Translations under genes and position numbers: made by a program
Part shown: one piece after another, positions 43,831 to 52,976 of the stretch
How the letters are laid out: every line of letters starts with the position of its first letter
How positions within the stretch are numbered: position 1 is the stretch's first letter
NCBI RefSeq assembly: GCF_014486695.1
Contig: NZ_JACTAB010000007.1
Span: forward strand, 1 to 64,000
Length of the DNA stretch: 64,000 bases
DNA from: Flavobacterium buctense
GTDB taxonomy: Bacteria; Bacteroidota; Bacteroidia; Flavobacteriales; Flavobacteriaceae
Direction of reading: 5' to 3'
The notes under the pieces: model-generated
Database searches by the model: none
Seen by the model: the letters and a program-made list of their open reading frames with translations, nothing else
Told to the model about the DNA's origin: nothing

Positions 43831-44199
43831 ATGGAACACAAAGCCTTATCCATTCGCCCTTTCATTGGTGCCAAGAACTATGAAGTCTCAAGAAGCTTTT
43901 ACCGCGACTTAGGCTTTGAAGAAGTTGTTTTGTCACACAACATGTGCTTATTCAAAACAGCAACAATTGGTTTTTACCTGCAAGACGCTTATGTCAATGA
44001 TTGGATAGACAATACGATGGTGTTTATGGAAGTAGAAAATGTGGAGCAGTTTTATAAGCAATTAGTAGCTCTAGATTTGCCTTCAAAATACGAAAGTGTT
44101 CGGGTTGTTCCCATTCGGGAATTAGATTGGGGAAGCGAATGTTTTGTTCATGATCCTTCCGGGGTTTTATGGCATTTTGGCGAGTTCGTAAAGAAATAA
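43831..44199 (+). CDS. VOC family protein (glyoxalase/bleomycin-resistance fold)
   Basis: A 122-residue single-domain VOC protein: RPFIGAKNYEVSRSFYRDLG, ATIGFYLQDAYV, NVEQFYKQLVAL and the closing VHDPSGVLWHFGEF with the metal-ligand-like His and Glu positions. May be a small glyoxalase-like or antibiotic-binding protein; no activity can be assigned. It converges on birA with one base between the stops. Confidence 0.85.
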   Translation: MEHKALSIRPFIGAKNYEVSRSFYRDLGFEEVVLSHNMCLFKTATIGFYLQDAYVNDWIDNTMVFMEVENVEQFYKQLVALDLPSKYESVRVVPIRELDWGSECFVHDPSGVLWHFGEFVKK

Positions 44200-44200
44200 A

Positions 44201-44929
44201 CTAATACAACAACTTCACCTCTTTCAATTCGTAATACGCTACATTATCATCATTTAACAGCACCGCCAATTTACCATCACGGGTCACGCATTTAATAATG
44301 CCCATAAATCGGTCGCCATTGGGGAACTCAAAAGCAGAAGGTTTGTCTTTTTTGAATAACAAATCGTTGTAATGCGCCCAAGCTTCATCAGCTCTTTCAG
44401 GAAATAGTATCAAGTGTAATTTTAGTGATTTGATAAAACTTTTCGCCATTTCGTCCAAGTCATAATTTTTTCCGGTAATGTTGGTCAGTGAATTGGCTTG
44501 TGGTAAATGCTCAAAATCGGTTTGGTTTAAGTTCAACCCAAAACCAACAACCGAAGTAAAACTGCCATCAGATTTTAAGGTGTTTTCGATTAGTATGCCA
44601 CCTACTTTCTTATTCTCTGCCATAATGTCGTTGGGCCATTTGACATTAACTTTCACTATACCATTCATAGTCAAAACACCTACAGCAGCCAATGCTACCG
44701 CAATATTAAAATCATAAATAGAGATCATATCCTGCGGAACATCCTTAACCAAAACACTGATAGTTAGATTTTTACCGGATTCGCTCACCCATTCAGAACC
44801 CATTTGACCTCTGCCTTTTGTTTGTTCAAAAGCCATCACCGCAGTATAGTTTTCCAACCACTTTTCTTTGGCCAATTGCTTTAAATAGTCATTGGTCGAA
44901 TCTATGGCATCGAGTTTGATTATAGGCAT
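44201..44929 (-). CDS. birA: biotin--[acetyl-CoA-carboxylase] ligase
   Basis: A 242-residue biotin protein ligase without the N-terminal regulatory HTH. DAIDSTNDYLK and the biotinoyl-AMP loop TKGRGQMGSEWVSESGKNL (Gln instead of the usual Arg at the fourth loop position, as in some Bacteroidetes) are followed by VNVKWPNDIMAENKKVGG, which carries the catalytic Lys. The C-terminal cap domain is present. Attaches biotin to carboxylase carrier proteins. Minus-strand promoter box TATTTTTG at 44978-44971, back to back with the rsfS promoter. Confidence 0.93.
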   Translation of the reverse strand: MPIIKLDAIDSTNDYLKQLAKEKWLENYTAVMAFEQTKGRGQMGSEWVSESGKNLTISVLVKDVPQDMISIYDFNIAVALAAVGVLTMNGIVKVNVKWPNDIMAENKKVGGILIENTLKSDGSFTSVVGFGLNLNQTDFEHLPQANSLTNITGKNYDLDEMAKSFIKSLKLHLILFPERADEAWAHYNDLLFKKDKPSAFEFPNGDRFMGIIKCVTRDGKLAVLLNDDNVAYYELKEVKLLY

Positions 44930-44970
44930 GATAGAAATAAAATTGGTGGTAATTTTAAACTTTTGTTAAG

Positions 44971-45000
44971 CAAAAATAAGGACAAAAAGTAATACCTTTG
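44971..45000. promoter_or_regulatory. divergent birA and rsfS promoters
   Basis: TATTTTTG on the minus strand (44978-44971) for birA and TACCTTTG on the plus strand (44993-45000) for rsfS, 14 nt apart. Confidence 0.5.
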
Positions 45001-45021
45001 CCAAATACACATAAATACTAG

Positions 45022-45393
45022 ATGACGAAAAAAGCAATTAACACTGATGTACTCTTAGCGAGTATCATCAAAGGCATTGAAGAAGTAAAAGGAAATGATA
45101 TTGAAATACTCGATTTAAGAGCTATAGACACCGCAGTTTGTGATTATTTTATCATTTGCAACGGGAACTCCAATACCCAAGTTAACGCGATTGTTAACTC
45201 TATCCAAAAATTAGTTTCAAAAGAATTAAAAGACAAACCATGGCACGTAGAAGGTACGGACAATGGCGAGTGGGTTTTAATGGATTATGTTGACATCGTC
45301 GTACATGTTTTCCAAAAACAAATCCGTGAATTCTACAATATAGAAGGATTATGGGGCGATGCCCAAATTACTACCATTCCAAGTAACTATTAA
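45022..45393 (+). CDS. rsfS: ribosome silencing factor
   Basis: A 123-residue RsfS/DUF143 protein: LASIIKGIEEVKGNDIEILD, VCDYFIICNGNSNTQVNAI, and WHVEGTDNGEWVLMDYVDIV. Binds uL14 on the large subunit and blocks subunit joining when nutrients are short. Followed by ftsH at 18 nt; the pair rsfS-ftsH is common in Bacteroidetes. Confidence 0.95.
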   Translation: MTKKAINTDVLLASIIKGIEEVKGNDIEILDLRAIDTAVCDYFIICNGNSNTQVNAIVNSIQKLVSKELKDKPWHVEGTDNGEWVLMDYVDIVVHVFQKQIREFYNIEGLWGDAQITTIPSNY

Positions 45394-45411
45394 AAATTGC
45401 GCTAAACATAT

Positions 45412-47346
45412 ATGGCAACGGAAAAGAAACCCAATAATTTTAAAGTAAGTCCGTGGTGGATTTACGCCGGATTAATCATTGTATTCTTCGGATTAAACTA
45501 CATCGGCGGTTCCGGATTTCAGGATACGGCTAAGATTTCTTCGTCTAAATTCAACGAATACTTAGACAAAGGACAAATCGAAAAGGTGGTGGTTTTCAAC
45601 AAAACTGAAGGGGAAGCTTATTTGACAGCTGCGGCTTTAAAAGACAAAGCCCATACCAAAGTTTCGAAAGATATGCTGGACAATCCTAACAAAGGGCCGC
45701 ACTACTCTTTTGAGATTGGTAATGACGAAGTATTCCAAAACAAAATCGAGAAAGCCAAATTGGACGGTAAAATCAAAGACTACGATTTTAAACCGAAAAG
45801 CAATTGGTCTGAGATATTCATCAGCTTATTGCCTATCATCATCATCATTGGAATTTGGATTTTAATCATGCGCAGAATGTCAGGCGGTGGTGCCGGTGGT
45901 GGCGGAGGTCAAATATTTAACATCGGAAAATCAAGAGCCAAATTATTTGACGAAAAAACCGATTTAAAAACCACTTTCAAAGACGTAGCCGGATTAGAAG
46001 GTGCTAAAGAAGAAATACAAGAAATCGTTGAGTTCCTAAGAAACCCTGAAAAATATACTACACTTGGAGGTAAAATTCCAAAAGGTGCTTTATTAGTTGG
46101 GCCTCCCGGAACAGGAAAAACCCTGTTAGCTAAAGCTGTAGCCGGTGAAGCCAAAGTGCCATTCTTCTCACTATCAGGTTCTGATTTTGTGGAAATGTTT
46201 GTAGGTGTTGGAGCTTCTCGTGTTAGAGATTTATTCAAACAAGCCAAAGACAAAGCTCCGGCGATTATCTTTATTGATGAGATTGATGCGGTAGGTCGTG
46301 CTCGTGGGAAAAACAATTTCTCAGGTTCTAATGACGAACGCGAAAACACCCTAAATCAGTTGTTAACTGAGATGGATGGTTTCGGCACCAATACACATGT
46401 AATAGTTTTGGCGGCAACCAACAGAGCCGATGTATTAGACAAAGCCTTAATGCGTGCTGGACGTTTTGACCGTCAAATTTATGTTGACCTACCGGACGTA
46501 AGAGAACGTAAAGAAATATTTGAAGTACACTTACAACCTTTGAAAAAAGTTGAAGGTTTAGATATTGAATTTTTAGCCAAACAAACGCCTGGTTTCTCAG
46601 GTGCAGATATCGCCAATGTTTGTAACGAAGCGGCTTTAATCGCTGCCAGACATAACAAAACTGCAGTTGACAAACAAGATTTCCTAGACGCTGTCGACAG
46701 AATCGTTGGTGGATTAGAAAAGAAAAACAAAATCGTTACCCCGGATGAAAAACGCGCTATTGCCGTACACGAGGCTGGTCATGCTACCGTAAGTTGGATG
46801 TTAGAACACGCAGCGCCATTAGTAAAAGTTACGATTGTTCCGCGTGGACAAAGTTTAGGTGCCGCATGGTATTTACCGGAAGAGCGTTTAATCGTTCGTC
46901 CGGAACAAATGCTGGATGAAATGTGTGCCACTATGGGCGGGCGTGCCGCTGAAAAAGTAATGTTCAACAAAATCTCTACCGGAGCTTTGAGCGATTTGGA
47001 GAAAGTAACCAAACAAGCGCGTGCGATGGTTACAATTTACGGATTGAACGACAAATTAGGCAATGTAACTTATTATGATTCCTCGGGACAAAGTGAGTAT
47101 AATTTTTCCAAACCGTACTCTGAGGAAACGGCTTTGACTATTGATAAAGAAATTTCAAACTTGATTGAAACAGAATACCAAAGAGCTATCAAGATTTTAC
47201 AAGACAATAAAGAAAAACTCGAACAGTTAGCTAACATATTAATTGAAAAAGAAGTAATCTTCAAAGACGATTTAGAAACCATTTTCGGCAAAAGACCATA
47301 CGACAATCACGCTGATGAAACCATGGCTGATGCAGTAATCGAATAA
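45412..47346 (+). CDS. ftsH: ATP-dependent zinc metalloprotease FtsH
   Basis: A 644-residue membrane AAA+ protease of family length. Two membrane segments (about residues 15-33 and 140-160) flank a periplasmic domain. Then a Gly-rich linker, Walker [10 protein letters not shown], Walker B IIFIDEID, the SRH region MRAGRFDR, and the zinc site VHEAGHA followed by an Asp at DLEK/EE-type position. Degrades damaged or unassembled membrane proteins and some regulators such as LpxC in enteric bacteria. Terminated by a 17-bp perfect stem. Confidence 0.97.
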   Translation: MATEKKPNNFKVSPWWIYAGLIIVFFGLNYIGGSGFQDTAKISSSKFNEYLDKGQIEKVVVFNKTEGEAYLTAAALKDKAHTKVSKDMLDNPNKGPHYSFEIGNDEVFQNKIEKAKLDGKIKDYDFKPKSNWSEIFISLLPIIIIIGIWILIMRRMSGGGAGGGGGQIFNIGKSRAKLFDEKTDLKTTFKDVAGLEGAKEEIQEIVEFLRNPEKYTTLGGKIPKGALLVGPPGTGKTLLAKAVAGEAKVPFFSLSGSDFVEMFVGVGASRVRDLFKQAKDKAPAIIFIDEIDAVGRARGKNNFSGSNDERENTLNQLLTEMDGFGTNTHVIVLAATNRADVLDKALMRAGRFDRQIYVDLPDVRERKEIFEVHLQPLKKVEGLDIEFLAKQTPGFSGADIANVCNEAALIAARHNKTAVDKQDFLDAVDRIVGGLEKKNKIVTPDEKRAIAVHEAGHATVSWMLEHAAPLVKVTIVPRGQSLGAAWYLPEERLIVRPEQMLDEMCATMGGRAAEKVMFNKISTGALSDLEKVTKQARAMVTIYGLNDKLGNVTYYDSSGQSEYNFSKPYSEETALTIDKEISNLIETEYQRAIKILQDNKEKLEQLANILIEKEVIFKDDLETIFGKRPYDNHADETMADAVIE

Positions 47347-47372
47347 CATTTACGGTTTTTTAACATTTTTTT

Positions 47373-47421
47373 AAAATCTTAATTCAAAACATACTTTTGA
47401 ATTAAGATTTTTTTATCTTTG
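47373..47421 (+). terminator. ftsH terminator abutting the LUD-operon -7 box
   Basis: AAAATCTTAATTCAAAA (47373-47389) pairs with TTTTGAATTAAGATTTT (47395-47411), a perfect 17-bp stem with a 5-nt loop. The T-run runs to 47414, where TATCTTTG (47414-47421) begins the next promoter. Confidence 0.75.
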
Positions 47422-47461
47422 AGGGATTTCAAATACCAAACCAGATTATACCCAAACCAGC

Positions 47462-48067
47462 ATGAGTCTTTTCAGAAAAATTTTTGGCACAGGTAATGAT
47501 GCCTCTGACGAAGAAAGTCAAAGCGAATTTAACAATGCTCCTTCTAGCTTTTCACTGCTTCCTGTAGATGAAAAGTTCACTTATAATTTCAAAAAAAATG
47601 GCGGTAAGTTTTTGTATTGCGAAAACTTGAATGAAGTAAAAGACCAATTCCTAAACATATTAGAAGAAAACGATTGGTTCGAATGCGAAGCCCTTTGTTA
47701 TGAGCCAAAATTATACAGCATGTTAGACGAAAACAAGTTGCATTATGACAAACCGGCCAATCCGGTATTTTTATTTGCGAGTTGTGAAAACCTAATTGCC
47801 GATGAAGGTTCGGTGTTATTTTCCTCCAACCAAATCAAGCAAAACAAACCTAACGATTTGCCAAACAACATTATCATATTAGCCACTACCAGTCAGATTT
47901 TGGAAACCAAAAGCGACGGATTGCGTGTGATTAAAAAGAAATATGATAAAGATTACCCAACCAATATCACTACCATCAAATATTTCGAAAAAGCTAAAGA
48001 CGAAGATTTCCTGCAATATGGAAGCACCGCTAAGAATTTATACCTCTTGCTTTTAGAAGATTTATAG
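47462..48067 (+). CDS. LUD domain protein
   Basis: A 201-residue protein of the LUD/LutC-like fold; FLFASCENLIADEGSVLF and PNNIIILATTSQI are family segments. It lacks the FeS-binding parts of lactate dehydrogenase subunits, so lactate use is doubtful. In Bacteroidetes this LUD protein commonly sits between ftsH and cdsA, as here, with a 1-nt gap before cdsA. A role in membrane lipid or envelope control is inferred from that position. Confidence 0.8.
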   Translation: MSLFRKIFGTGNDASDEESQSEFNNAPSSFSLLPVDEKFTYNFKKNGGKFLYCENLNEVKDQFLNILEENDWFECEALCYEPKLYSMLDENKLHYDKPANPVFLFASCENLIADEGSVLFSSNQIKQNKPNDLPNNIIILATTSQILETKSDGLRVIKKKYDKDYPTNITTIKYFEKAKDEDFLQYGSTAKNLYLLLLEDL

Positions 48068-48068
48068 C

Positions 48069-48881
48069 ATGACGACTACCGTAACAAGAGCTTTATCCGG
48101 CGCAGTTTATGTACTGTTGTTAGTAGGCGCGACTTTATATTCCCAATATAGCTTTTTGTTGTTGTTCGGTTTACTATTGCTTTTTTCAGTAGTGGAATTC
48201 TGCAAATTAGTTTCGCTAAAACCTATTTTCCCGCTTGTGATAGCGACCGTTGGTTATATACTTTTCAACTTAAACAATACGGTTAAAACCAACGAAATTT
48301 TATTGTTAATTGCAGCTTTGCTGGTTTCAATTCGGTCATTATTGTTTCTGTTTGAAAAAAAGGATAGATTTCTGGATACGCAAGCCAAATACGTTTTCCT
48401 GATTGGCTACCTCATCATTCCAATTATTATTTTTACCAAAATTCCTTTTATCAACAACCAATATGTTCCCGAAATTATCATCAGCATTTTAGTCATTATT
48501 TGGGCCAATGATACTTTTGCTTATTTAGTTGGTATTACGATGGGGAAAAACAAACTCTTCGAGAGAATTTCGCCTAAGAAAACTATTGAAGGTTTTGTTG
48601 GAGGTGTTATTTTTGCGGTCGTAGCCGGAATTTTATTGGCTGAATTTTACATCAACAAACCCGATGAAACCACCATCAAATGGATTATCATAGCGATGAT
48701 TGTTAGTGCTTTCGGCACTTTAGGTGATTTGATTGAATCAAAATTTAAAAGAATCGCCGGCGTGAAAGACAGTGGCAATATCATGCCCGGTCACGGAGGT
48801 TTTCTAGATCGCTTGGATAGTATTATATTTGTAGCACCATTTGTTTATTTGTTTTACCAAATTATTTATTATGTTTCATAA
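48069..48881 (+). CDS. cdsA: phosphatidate cytidylyltransferase
   Basis: A 270-residue CDP-diacylglycerol synthase with about eight membrane segments. The signature region near the C terminus, ISPKKTIEGFVGGVIFAV and GDLIESKFKRIAGVKDSG to MPGHGGFLDRLDSIIF, carries the catalytic metal-binding Asp residues. Makes CDP-diacylglycerol from phosphatidate. Overlaps psd by 11 nt, so the two consecutive phospholipid steps are translationally coupled. Confidence 0.95.
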   Translation: MTTTVTRALSGAVYVLLLVGATLYSQYSFLLLFGLLLLFSVVEFCKLVSLKPIFPLVIATVGYILFNLNNTVKTNEILLLIAALLVSIRSLLFLFEKKDRFLDTQAKYVFLIGYLIIPIIIFTKIPFINNQYVPEIIISILVIIWANDTFAYLVGITMGKNKLFERISPKKTIEGFVGGVIFAVVAGILLAEFYINKPDETTIKWIIIAMIVSAFGTLGDLIESKFKRIAGVKDSGNIMPGHGGFLDRLDSIIFVAPFVYLFYQIIYYVS

Positions 48882-49521
48882 AGAAGGTTATAAAATCATT
48901 TTCATAGGAATAATAAGCTTTATCGTAGCTTTATTATTAGCCGATAAATTTGTGAGTTTGACTTGGCTCAGAATAGCTATACAGCTGGTTGTCATTTTCC
49001 TTTTTGTAATGATTTTACAATTCTTCAGAAACCCTAACAGAAAGATCGTACCAAATGACAATTACTTTTTGGCTCCGGTTGACGGCAAAGTAGTAGTCAT
49101 TGAAGAGGTATATGAAGAAGAGTATTTTAAAGACAAAAGATTACAAGTTTCGATTTTTATGTCACCCATCAATGTACACGTAACACGTTATGGTGCTTCC
49201 GGGAAAATCAAATTCAGCAAATACCATCCGGGAAAATATTTGGTTGCATGGCATCCGAAAGCCAGTACTGAAAACGAAAGAACAACTGTAGTAATTGAGA
49301 CCTCCGCCTTTGGCGAAGTTTTATACCGACAGATCGCCGGTGCATTGGCACGCAGAATAGTAAACTATGCCGAAGAAGGACAACAAGTCGTTCAAGGTGA
49401 TGATGCCGGTTTTATCAAATTCGGTTCGAGAGTAGATATTTATTTTCCGATAGGAACAAAAGTTGACGTTGCTTTAAAACAAAATGCTGTAGGTAACCAA
49501 ACGGTTATCGCTTCCAAATAA
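48871..49521 (+). CDS. psd: phosphatidylserine decarboxylase family protein
   Basis: A 216-residue short-form decarboxylase (start ATG 48871, inside cdsA). Two N-terminal membrane segments, then FFRNPNRKIVP, LAPVDGKVVVIEEV, HVTRYGASG and the self-processing region around FIKFGSRVDIYFP. Cleavage before Ser gives the pyruvoyl cofactor in this family (here FGS rather than LGST). Makes phosphatidylethanolamine. Next gene starts 12 nt later. Confidence 0.92.
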   Translation: MFHKEGYKIIFIGIISFIVALLLADKFVSLTWLRIAIQLVVIFLFVMILQFFRNPNRKIVPNDNYFLAPVDGKVVVIEEVYEEEYFKDKRLQVSIFMSPINVHVTRYGASGKIKFSKYHPGKYLVAWHPKASTENERTTVVIETSAFGEVLYRQIAGALARRIVNYAEEGQQVVQGDDAGFIKFGSRVDIYFPIGTKVDVALKQNAVGNQTVIASK

Positions 49522-49533
49522 TTAGGATAAAAC

Positions 49534-49815
49534 ATGTCTGAAAAAGAATTAGAAGTTCGATTTCTGGAAGCCGTGGAAATTGCTTCCCAAATGACACAGT
49601 CATCATTGCCGCAAGATGTACAGTTGCGTTTGTATGCCTATTACAAACAAGCTACTTTTGGTACTATTGGCTATAACAATTCTTCCAGTTTTGATTTAAG
49701 AAATGCTTTTAAAACCAATGCTTGGATGCAAATCAGTCATTTATCCGTAGACGAAGCTAAAGAATTATACATTGAAGCCATCCATGCTATTGTAAACGAA
49801 AAAAATAAATTATGA
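49534..49815 (+). CDS. acyl-CoA-binding protein
   Basis: A 93-residue ACBP. Four-helix bundle segments LEVRFLEAVEIASQM, RLYAYYKQATFGTIGYN (the acyl-CoA site Tyr/Lys) and DLRNAFKTNAWMQ are in place. It carries acyl-CoA esters in the cytosol, which fits its place behind cdsA and psd. Its last four bases overlap the start of the SOD gene. Confidence 0.9.
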   Translation: MSEKELEVRFLEAVEIASQMTQSSLPQDVQLRLYAYYKQATFGTIGYNNSSSFDLRNAFKTNAWMQISHLSVDEAKELYIEAIHAIVNEKNKL

Positions 49816-50585
49816 AAAAGGGTATTGCATTGGCATTGTGTTTTTCTTTTATAATACTGACATCTTGTAACAAAAAAAAATTGACTGAAGTTGTCGAAGT
49901 GCCATTGCCTTCCGCTGAAGAAAAAGTAACCATTGGACATCCTGATGATGTTACTGCTGATGAAGGACAATTTGCTCTGGCCAAATTACCCTATGAATAC
50001 AATGCATTAATGCCGAGTATTGATATTCTGACGATGGAAGTGCATTACTCCAAACATTATTTAACGTATACCAATAACTTAAACAAATTAATTGAGGCCG
50101 ATCCTTTGATGGTTGATTTGGCCATTGAAGATATCTTGAAAAAACTCGACATGAACAATGCCGATTTACGAAACAATGCCGGTGGCTATTACAATCACAC
50201 TTTATTTTTTGAAGGTTTGGCGCCAAAATCGGAAGAACAACCAAAAGATACTTTAGCAACAGTGATTACCCGAGATTTTGGATCCTTTGAAGTCTTTAAA
50301 AACCAATTTATTGATGCTGCTGAAAAACAATTTGGTTCAGGTTGGGCCTGGCTAATCGTAGACAAGGCGGGAAAGTTATCGGTGACAAGTACACCCAACC
50401 AAGACAATCCTTTAATGCCAACCCAAACCGTAAAAGGAATACCTATTTTGTGTTTGGACGTTTGGGAACACGCTTACTATTTAGATTACCGTTACAAACG
50501 TAAAAAATACATCGAAGCCTTCTTTAAAGTCATCAACTGGAAAAAAGTTTCCGAAAGATATGAAGAAGCAACTGCTGTGAAATAA
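49812..50585 (+). CDS. lipoprotein Fe/Mn superoxide dismutase
   Basis: A 257-residue SOD with an extra 55-residue N-terminal part: lipoprotein signal with lipobox ILTSC (Cys19) and a linker. The SOD core starts LAKLPYEYNALMPSID. Metal ligands are His78 (EVHYSKHY), His in GGYYNHTLFF, Asp and His in LDVWEHAYYLDY. Being a lipoprotein, it should act on the periplasmic side, unlike the cytosolic norm. A bidirectional terminator follows. Confidence 0.92.
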   Translation: MKKGIALALCFSFIILTSCNKKKLTEVVEVPLPSAEEKVTIGHPDDVTADEGQFALAKLPYEYNALMPSIDILTMEVHYSKHYLTYTNNLNKLIEADPLMVDLAIEDILKKLDMNNADLRNNAGGYYNHTLFFEGLAPKSEEQPKDTLATVITRDFGSFEVFKNQFIDAAEKQFGSGWAWLIVDKAGKLSVTSTPNQDNPLMPTQTVKGIPILCLDVWEHAYYLDYRYKRKKYIEAFFKVINWKKVSERYEEATAVK

Positions 50586-50618
50586 AAAAAATCCCTAATC
50601 TTTCAATTAGGGATTTTA
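50586..50618. terminator. bidirectional terminator between SOD and M13 peptidase genes
   Basis: AAAATCCCTAAT-N6-ATTAGGGATTTT (50588-50617), perfect 12-bp stem with A and T runs on both sides, between two convergent genes. Confidence 0.85.
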
Positions 50619-50623
50619 CTTTT

Positions 50624-52663
50624 TTACCAAATAACCACTTTCAAATTATCCGGTCTTCGCATTTTGCTTCCCGGTTTAATGTTGAAAGCTTTATGAAAAT
50701 CCGGATTGTTTTCCAATGGCCCGTTGATTCTGTATTTGGCCGGTGCGTGTACGTCGGTTAGTAATTGCTGGGCTAATGATTCCGGTTTGATATTCACCAT
50801 CCAAGCGTAGCCATAAGCTAAGAAGAAACGTTGCTCCGGAGTTAACCCACTAATTTTTTCTTTGTTTTTATATTGAGCCGATTTTTTAAAGGCTTCAAAT
50901 CCCATTACAACTCCGCCTAAATCGGCTATGTTTTCGCCTTGCGTAGCATCACCGTTTACAAATTTGCCCGGTAAAGCTTCGTATTGACTAAATTGGTCCA
51001 CAATCAATTTGGTTTTGGCTTTGAATTTTTTCAAATCTTCAGCAGTCCACCAATTGTTTAAGTTGCCTTTTTCGTCATATTGACTGCCTTGGTCATCAAA
51101 TCCGTGGGTGATTTCGTGCCCGAAAGTTGAACCGCCAATTATTCCATATAAAACTGCATCATCCGGCATTCTGCCTTCAAATCCCGGTACTAGAATGTTA
51201 CAAGCCGGAACACAAATTTCATTGTTAGATGGACTGTAATAAGCATTATACGTCTGTGGATACATTCCCCATTCGGTTCTGTCTACCGGTTTACCATACT
51301 TAGAAATCATAGTGTTGATGGCCCATTTGTTAGTCGCCATTACGTTGGCTAAAAAAGTACCTCGATTAATGTTTACACTGCTCATGTCTTTCCATTTGTC
51401 CGGATAGCCTACTTTCATCACAATTTTACTGAGTTTGAACAAAGCTTTTTTCTTCGTTTCCTCGCTCATCCAATCTAAGGTTTTAATACGCTCAGCATAA
51501 ACATCACGGATATTGTTACCGATTTCGAGAAGCTTTTCCTTTGAACCCTTTGGCAAATAATCTTTTACATAGACCTGTCCAATCAATTCGCCTAAAGAGC
51601 CATCCGTTTGTTCTACAATTCGTTTCCAACGTGGTTTTTGTTCTTTCACACCACTCATTACTGTTGAATAGAAATAAAAGTTTTGCTTTTCAATCGCATT
51701 GTGTAAATAGGAAGCGTAAGAATTGACCAAATCCCATTCTAAATAAGTTTTCCAATCCTCAACAGTATAGCTTTTAACCATTTGGTTAAGCGCTTTGTAG
51801 AATTCAGGTTGGCCTACGATTACCGTATCGGCATTCTTGATACCCATAGCAGCTGTCATCAGTTTCCAATCGATGTTAGGAGTAGCACTATTAATTTGTG
51901 CCATGCCCATTTTGTTGTAATTCTTTATCGGATCTCGAAGTTCTTCAAGCTCTCTAGAGTTTTTAGCCAACTCTGTTTCCAATTTCATGATAACTTGCGC
52001 ATTCGATTTTGCAATCTCTAAATTTTTTCCAATGAGCAAATTCATTTTTTCAATATGCTTTACATATTCGGCCCGAATATTTACCGTTTCTTTATCAGTA
52101 TTGAAATAATAATCCCGGTTGCCCAATCCTAATCCGCCTTGCCCCAAGAAAATAGCATACTTCGAGCTGTTTTTATCGTCTTGTCCTACATACAAAGAAA
52201 ACGCAGGATTAGCTCCGATGGTATGCAAATAAGCAATAGTATTTAATAATGAAGGAATATCATTGATGGCTTTAATTCTATTCAAATCAGCTTTTAAAGG
52301 TGATAATCCTAATTTTTCAATTTGCAAAGTATCCATACCGGAAGCATAGAAATCGCCTATTTTTTGTTCGTTACTACCTTTAGGAGCATCAGTCATTTCC
52401 GCTGATTTTTCACAAATTTGTTTGATTTGCGAATTGATAGTATCTCCTATAGTACGAAAAATACCGTTACTTCTTTCGCTTGCCGGAATCGGATTTCGTT
52501 TGAACCAACCGCCATTAGCATACATAAAAAAGTCATCTCCGGGATTAACCGTTGTGTCTCTGTTAGTCAATAAAGGATCTATAAAATCGGCTTCTTTTTG
52601 GTTACAACTAACAAGCAATAGCGCTGAGAATAAACCAAGGATTAGTTTAGTTAATAATTTCAT
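50624..52663 (-). CDS. M13 family zinc metallopeptidase (neprilysin/PepO-like), lipoprotein
   Basis: A 679-residue exported lipoprotein (lipobox LLVSC, Cys20). The N-terminal half is the M13_N domain, the C-terminal half has the zinc motif FGHEITHGFDDQG (His516, Glu517, His520) and the third ligand in ENIADLGGV. NPGDDFFMYANGGWFKRNPI is the typical N-terminal segment. Degrades peptides in the periplasm or at the surface. -7 box TACATTTG at 52721-52714. Confidence 0.95.
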   Translation of the reverse strand: MKLLTKLILGLFSALLLVSCNQKEADFIDPLLTNRDTTVNPGDDFFMYANGGWFKRNPIPASERSNGIFRTIGDTINSQIKQICEKSAEMTDAPKGSNEQKIGDFYASGMDTLQIEKLGLSPLKADLNRIKAINDIPSLLNTIAYLHTIGANPAFSLYVGQDDKNSSKYAIFLGQGGLGLGNRDYYFNTDKETVNIRAEYVKHIEKMNLLIGKNLEIAKSNAQVIMKLETELAKNSRELEELRDPIKNYNKMGMAQINSATPNIDWKLMTAAMGIKNADTVIVGQPEFYKALNQMVKSYTVEDWKTYLEWDLVNSYASYLHNAIEKQNFYFYSTVMSGVKEQKPRWKRIVEQTDGSLGELIGQVYVKDYLPKGSKEKLLEIGNNIRDVYAERIKTLDWMSEETKKKALFKLSKIVMKVGYPDKWKDMSSVNINRGTFLANVMATNKWAINTMISKYGKPVDRTEWGMYPQTYNAYYSPSNNEICVPACNILVPGFEGRMPDDAVLYGIIGGSTFGHEITHGFDDQGSQYDEKGNLNNWWTAEDLKKFKAKTKLIVDQFSQYEALPGKFVNGDATQGENIADLGGVVMGFEAFKKSAQYKNKEKISGLTPEQRFFLAYGYAWMVNIKPESLAQQLLTDVHAPAKYRINGPLENNPDFHKAFNIKPGSKMRRPDNLKVVIW

Positions 52664-52744
52664 AAAAGTATGTTTTTGATGTGTATTGGACTAATGAATG
52701 ATAAAAATGTTACCAAATGTAATGCTTTTGTAAAAATAACAACA

Positions 52745-52768
52745 ATAAAAAACCACCCGAAGGTGGCT
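52745..52768 (-). terminator. terminator of the RND operon
   Basis: Minus strand CCACC-TTCG-GGTGG with a stable UUCG-type tetraloop and T-run, just after the DUF2892 gene. Confidence 0.8.
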
Positions 52769-52774
52769 TAGTGA

Positions 52775-52960
52775 TTAGTCTTTAACGCCTAACTTGTCTA
52801 AAATATCTTCCATCAAACACCATTTGGTGATAGAAGATTGCAATAAATTAACTCCGACAAAAGCGGTAAACCATAGCCAATTCTGATTGACGTAAATTGC
52901 CAACAGCAAACTGAGTAAGATGAAAGTTCCGGCTACGGCTCTGATAATTCTGTTTTTCAT
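52775..52960 (-). CDS. DUF2892 family small membrane protein
   Basis: A 61-residue protein with two membrane segments (IIRAVAGTFILLSLLLAIYV and LWFTAFVGVNLLQSSIT) and a Cys in the C-terminal KWCLMEDI. This is the DUF2892/YgaP membrane module that in other bacteria is fused to rhodanese. Here it is a stand-alone gene at the end of a TolC-RND operon, 16 nt after the permease, which links that operon with sulfur-type genes upstream. Confidence 0.8.
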   Translation of the reverse strand: MKNRIIRAVAGTFILLSLLLAIYVNQNWLWFTAFVGVNLLQSSITKWCLMEDILDKLGVKD

Positions 52961-52976
52961 ATTCTTATAATTTAAA

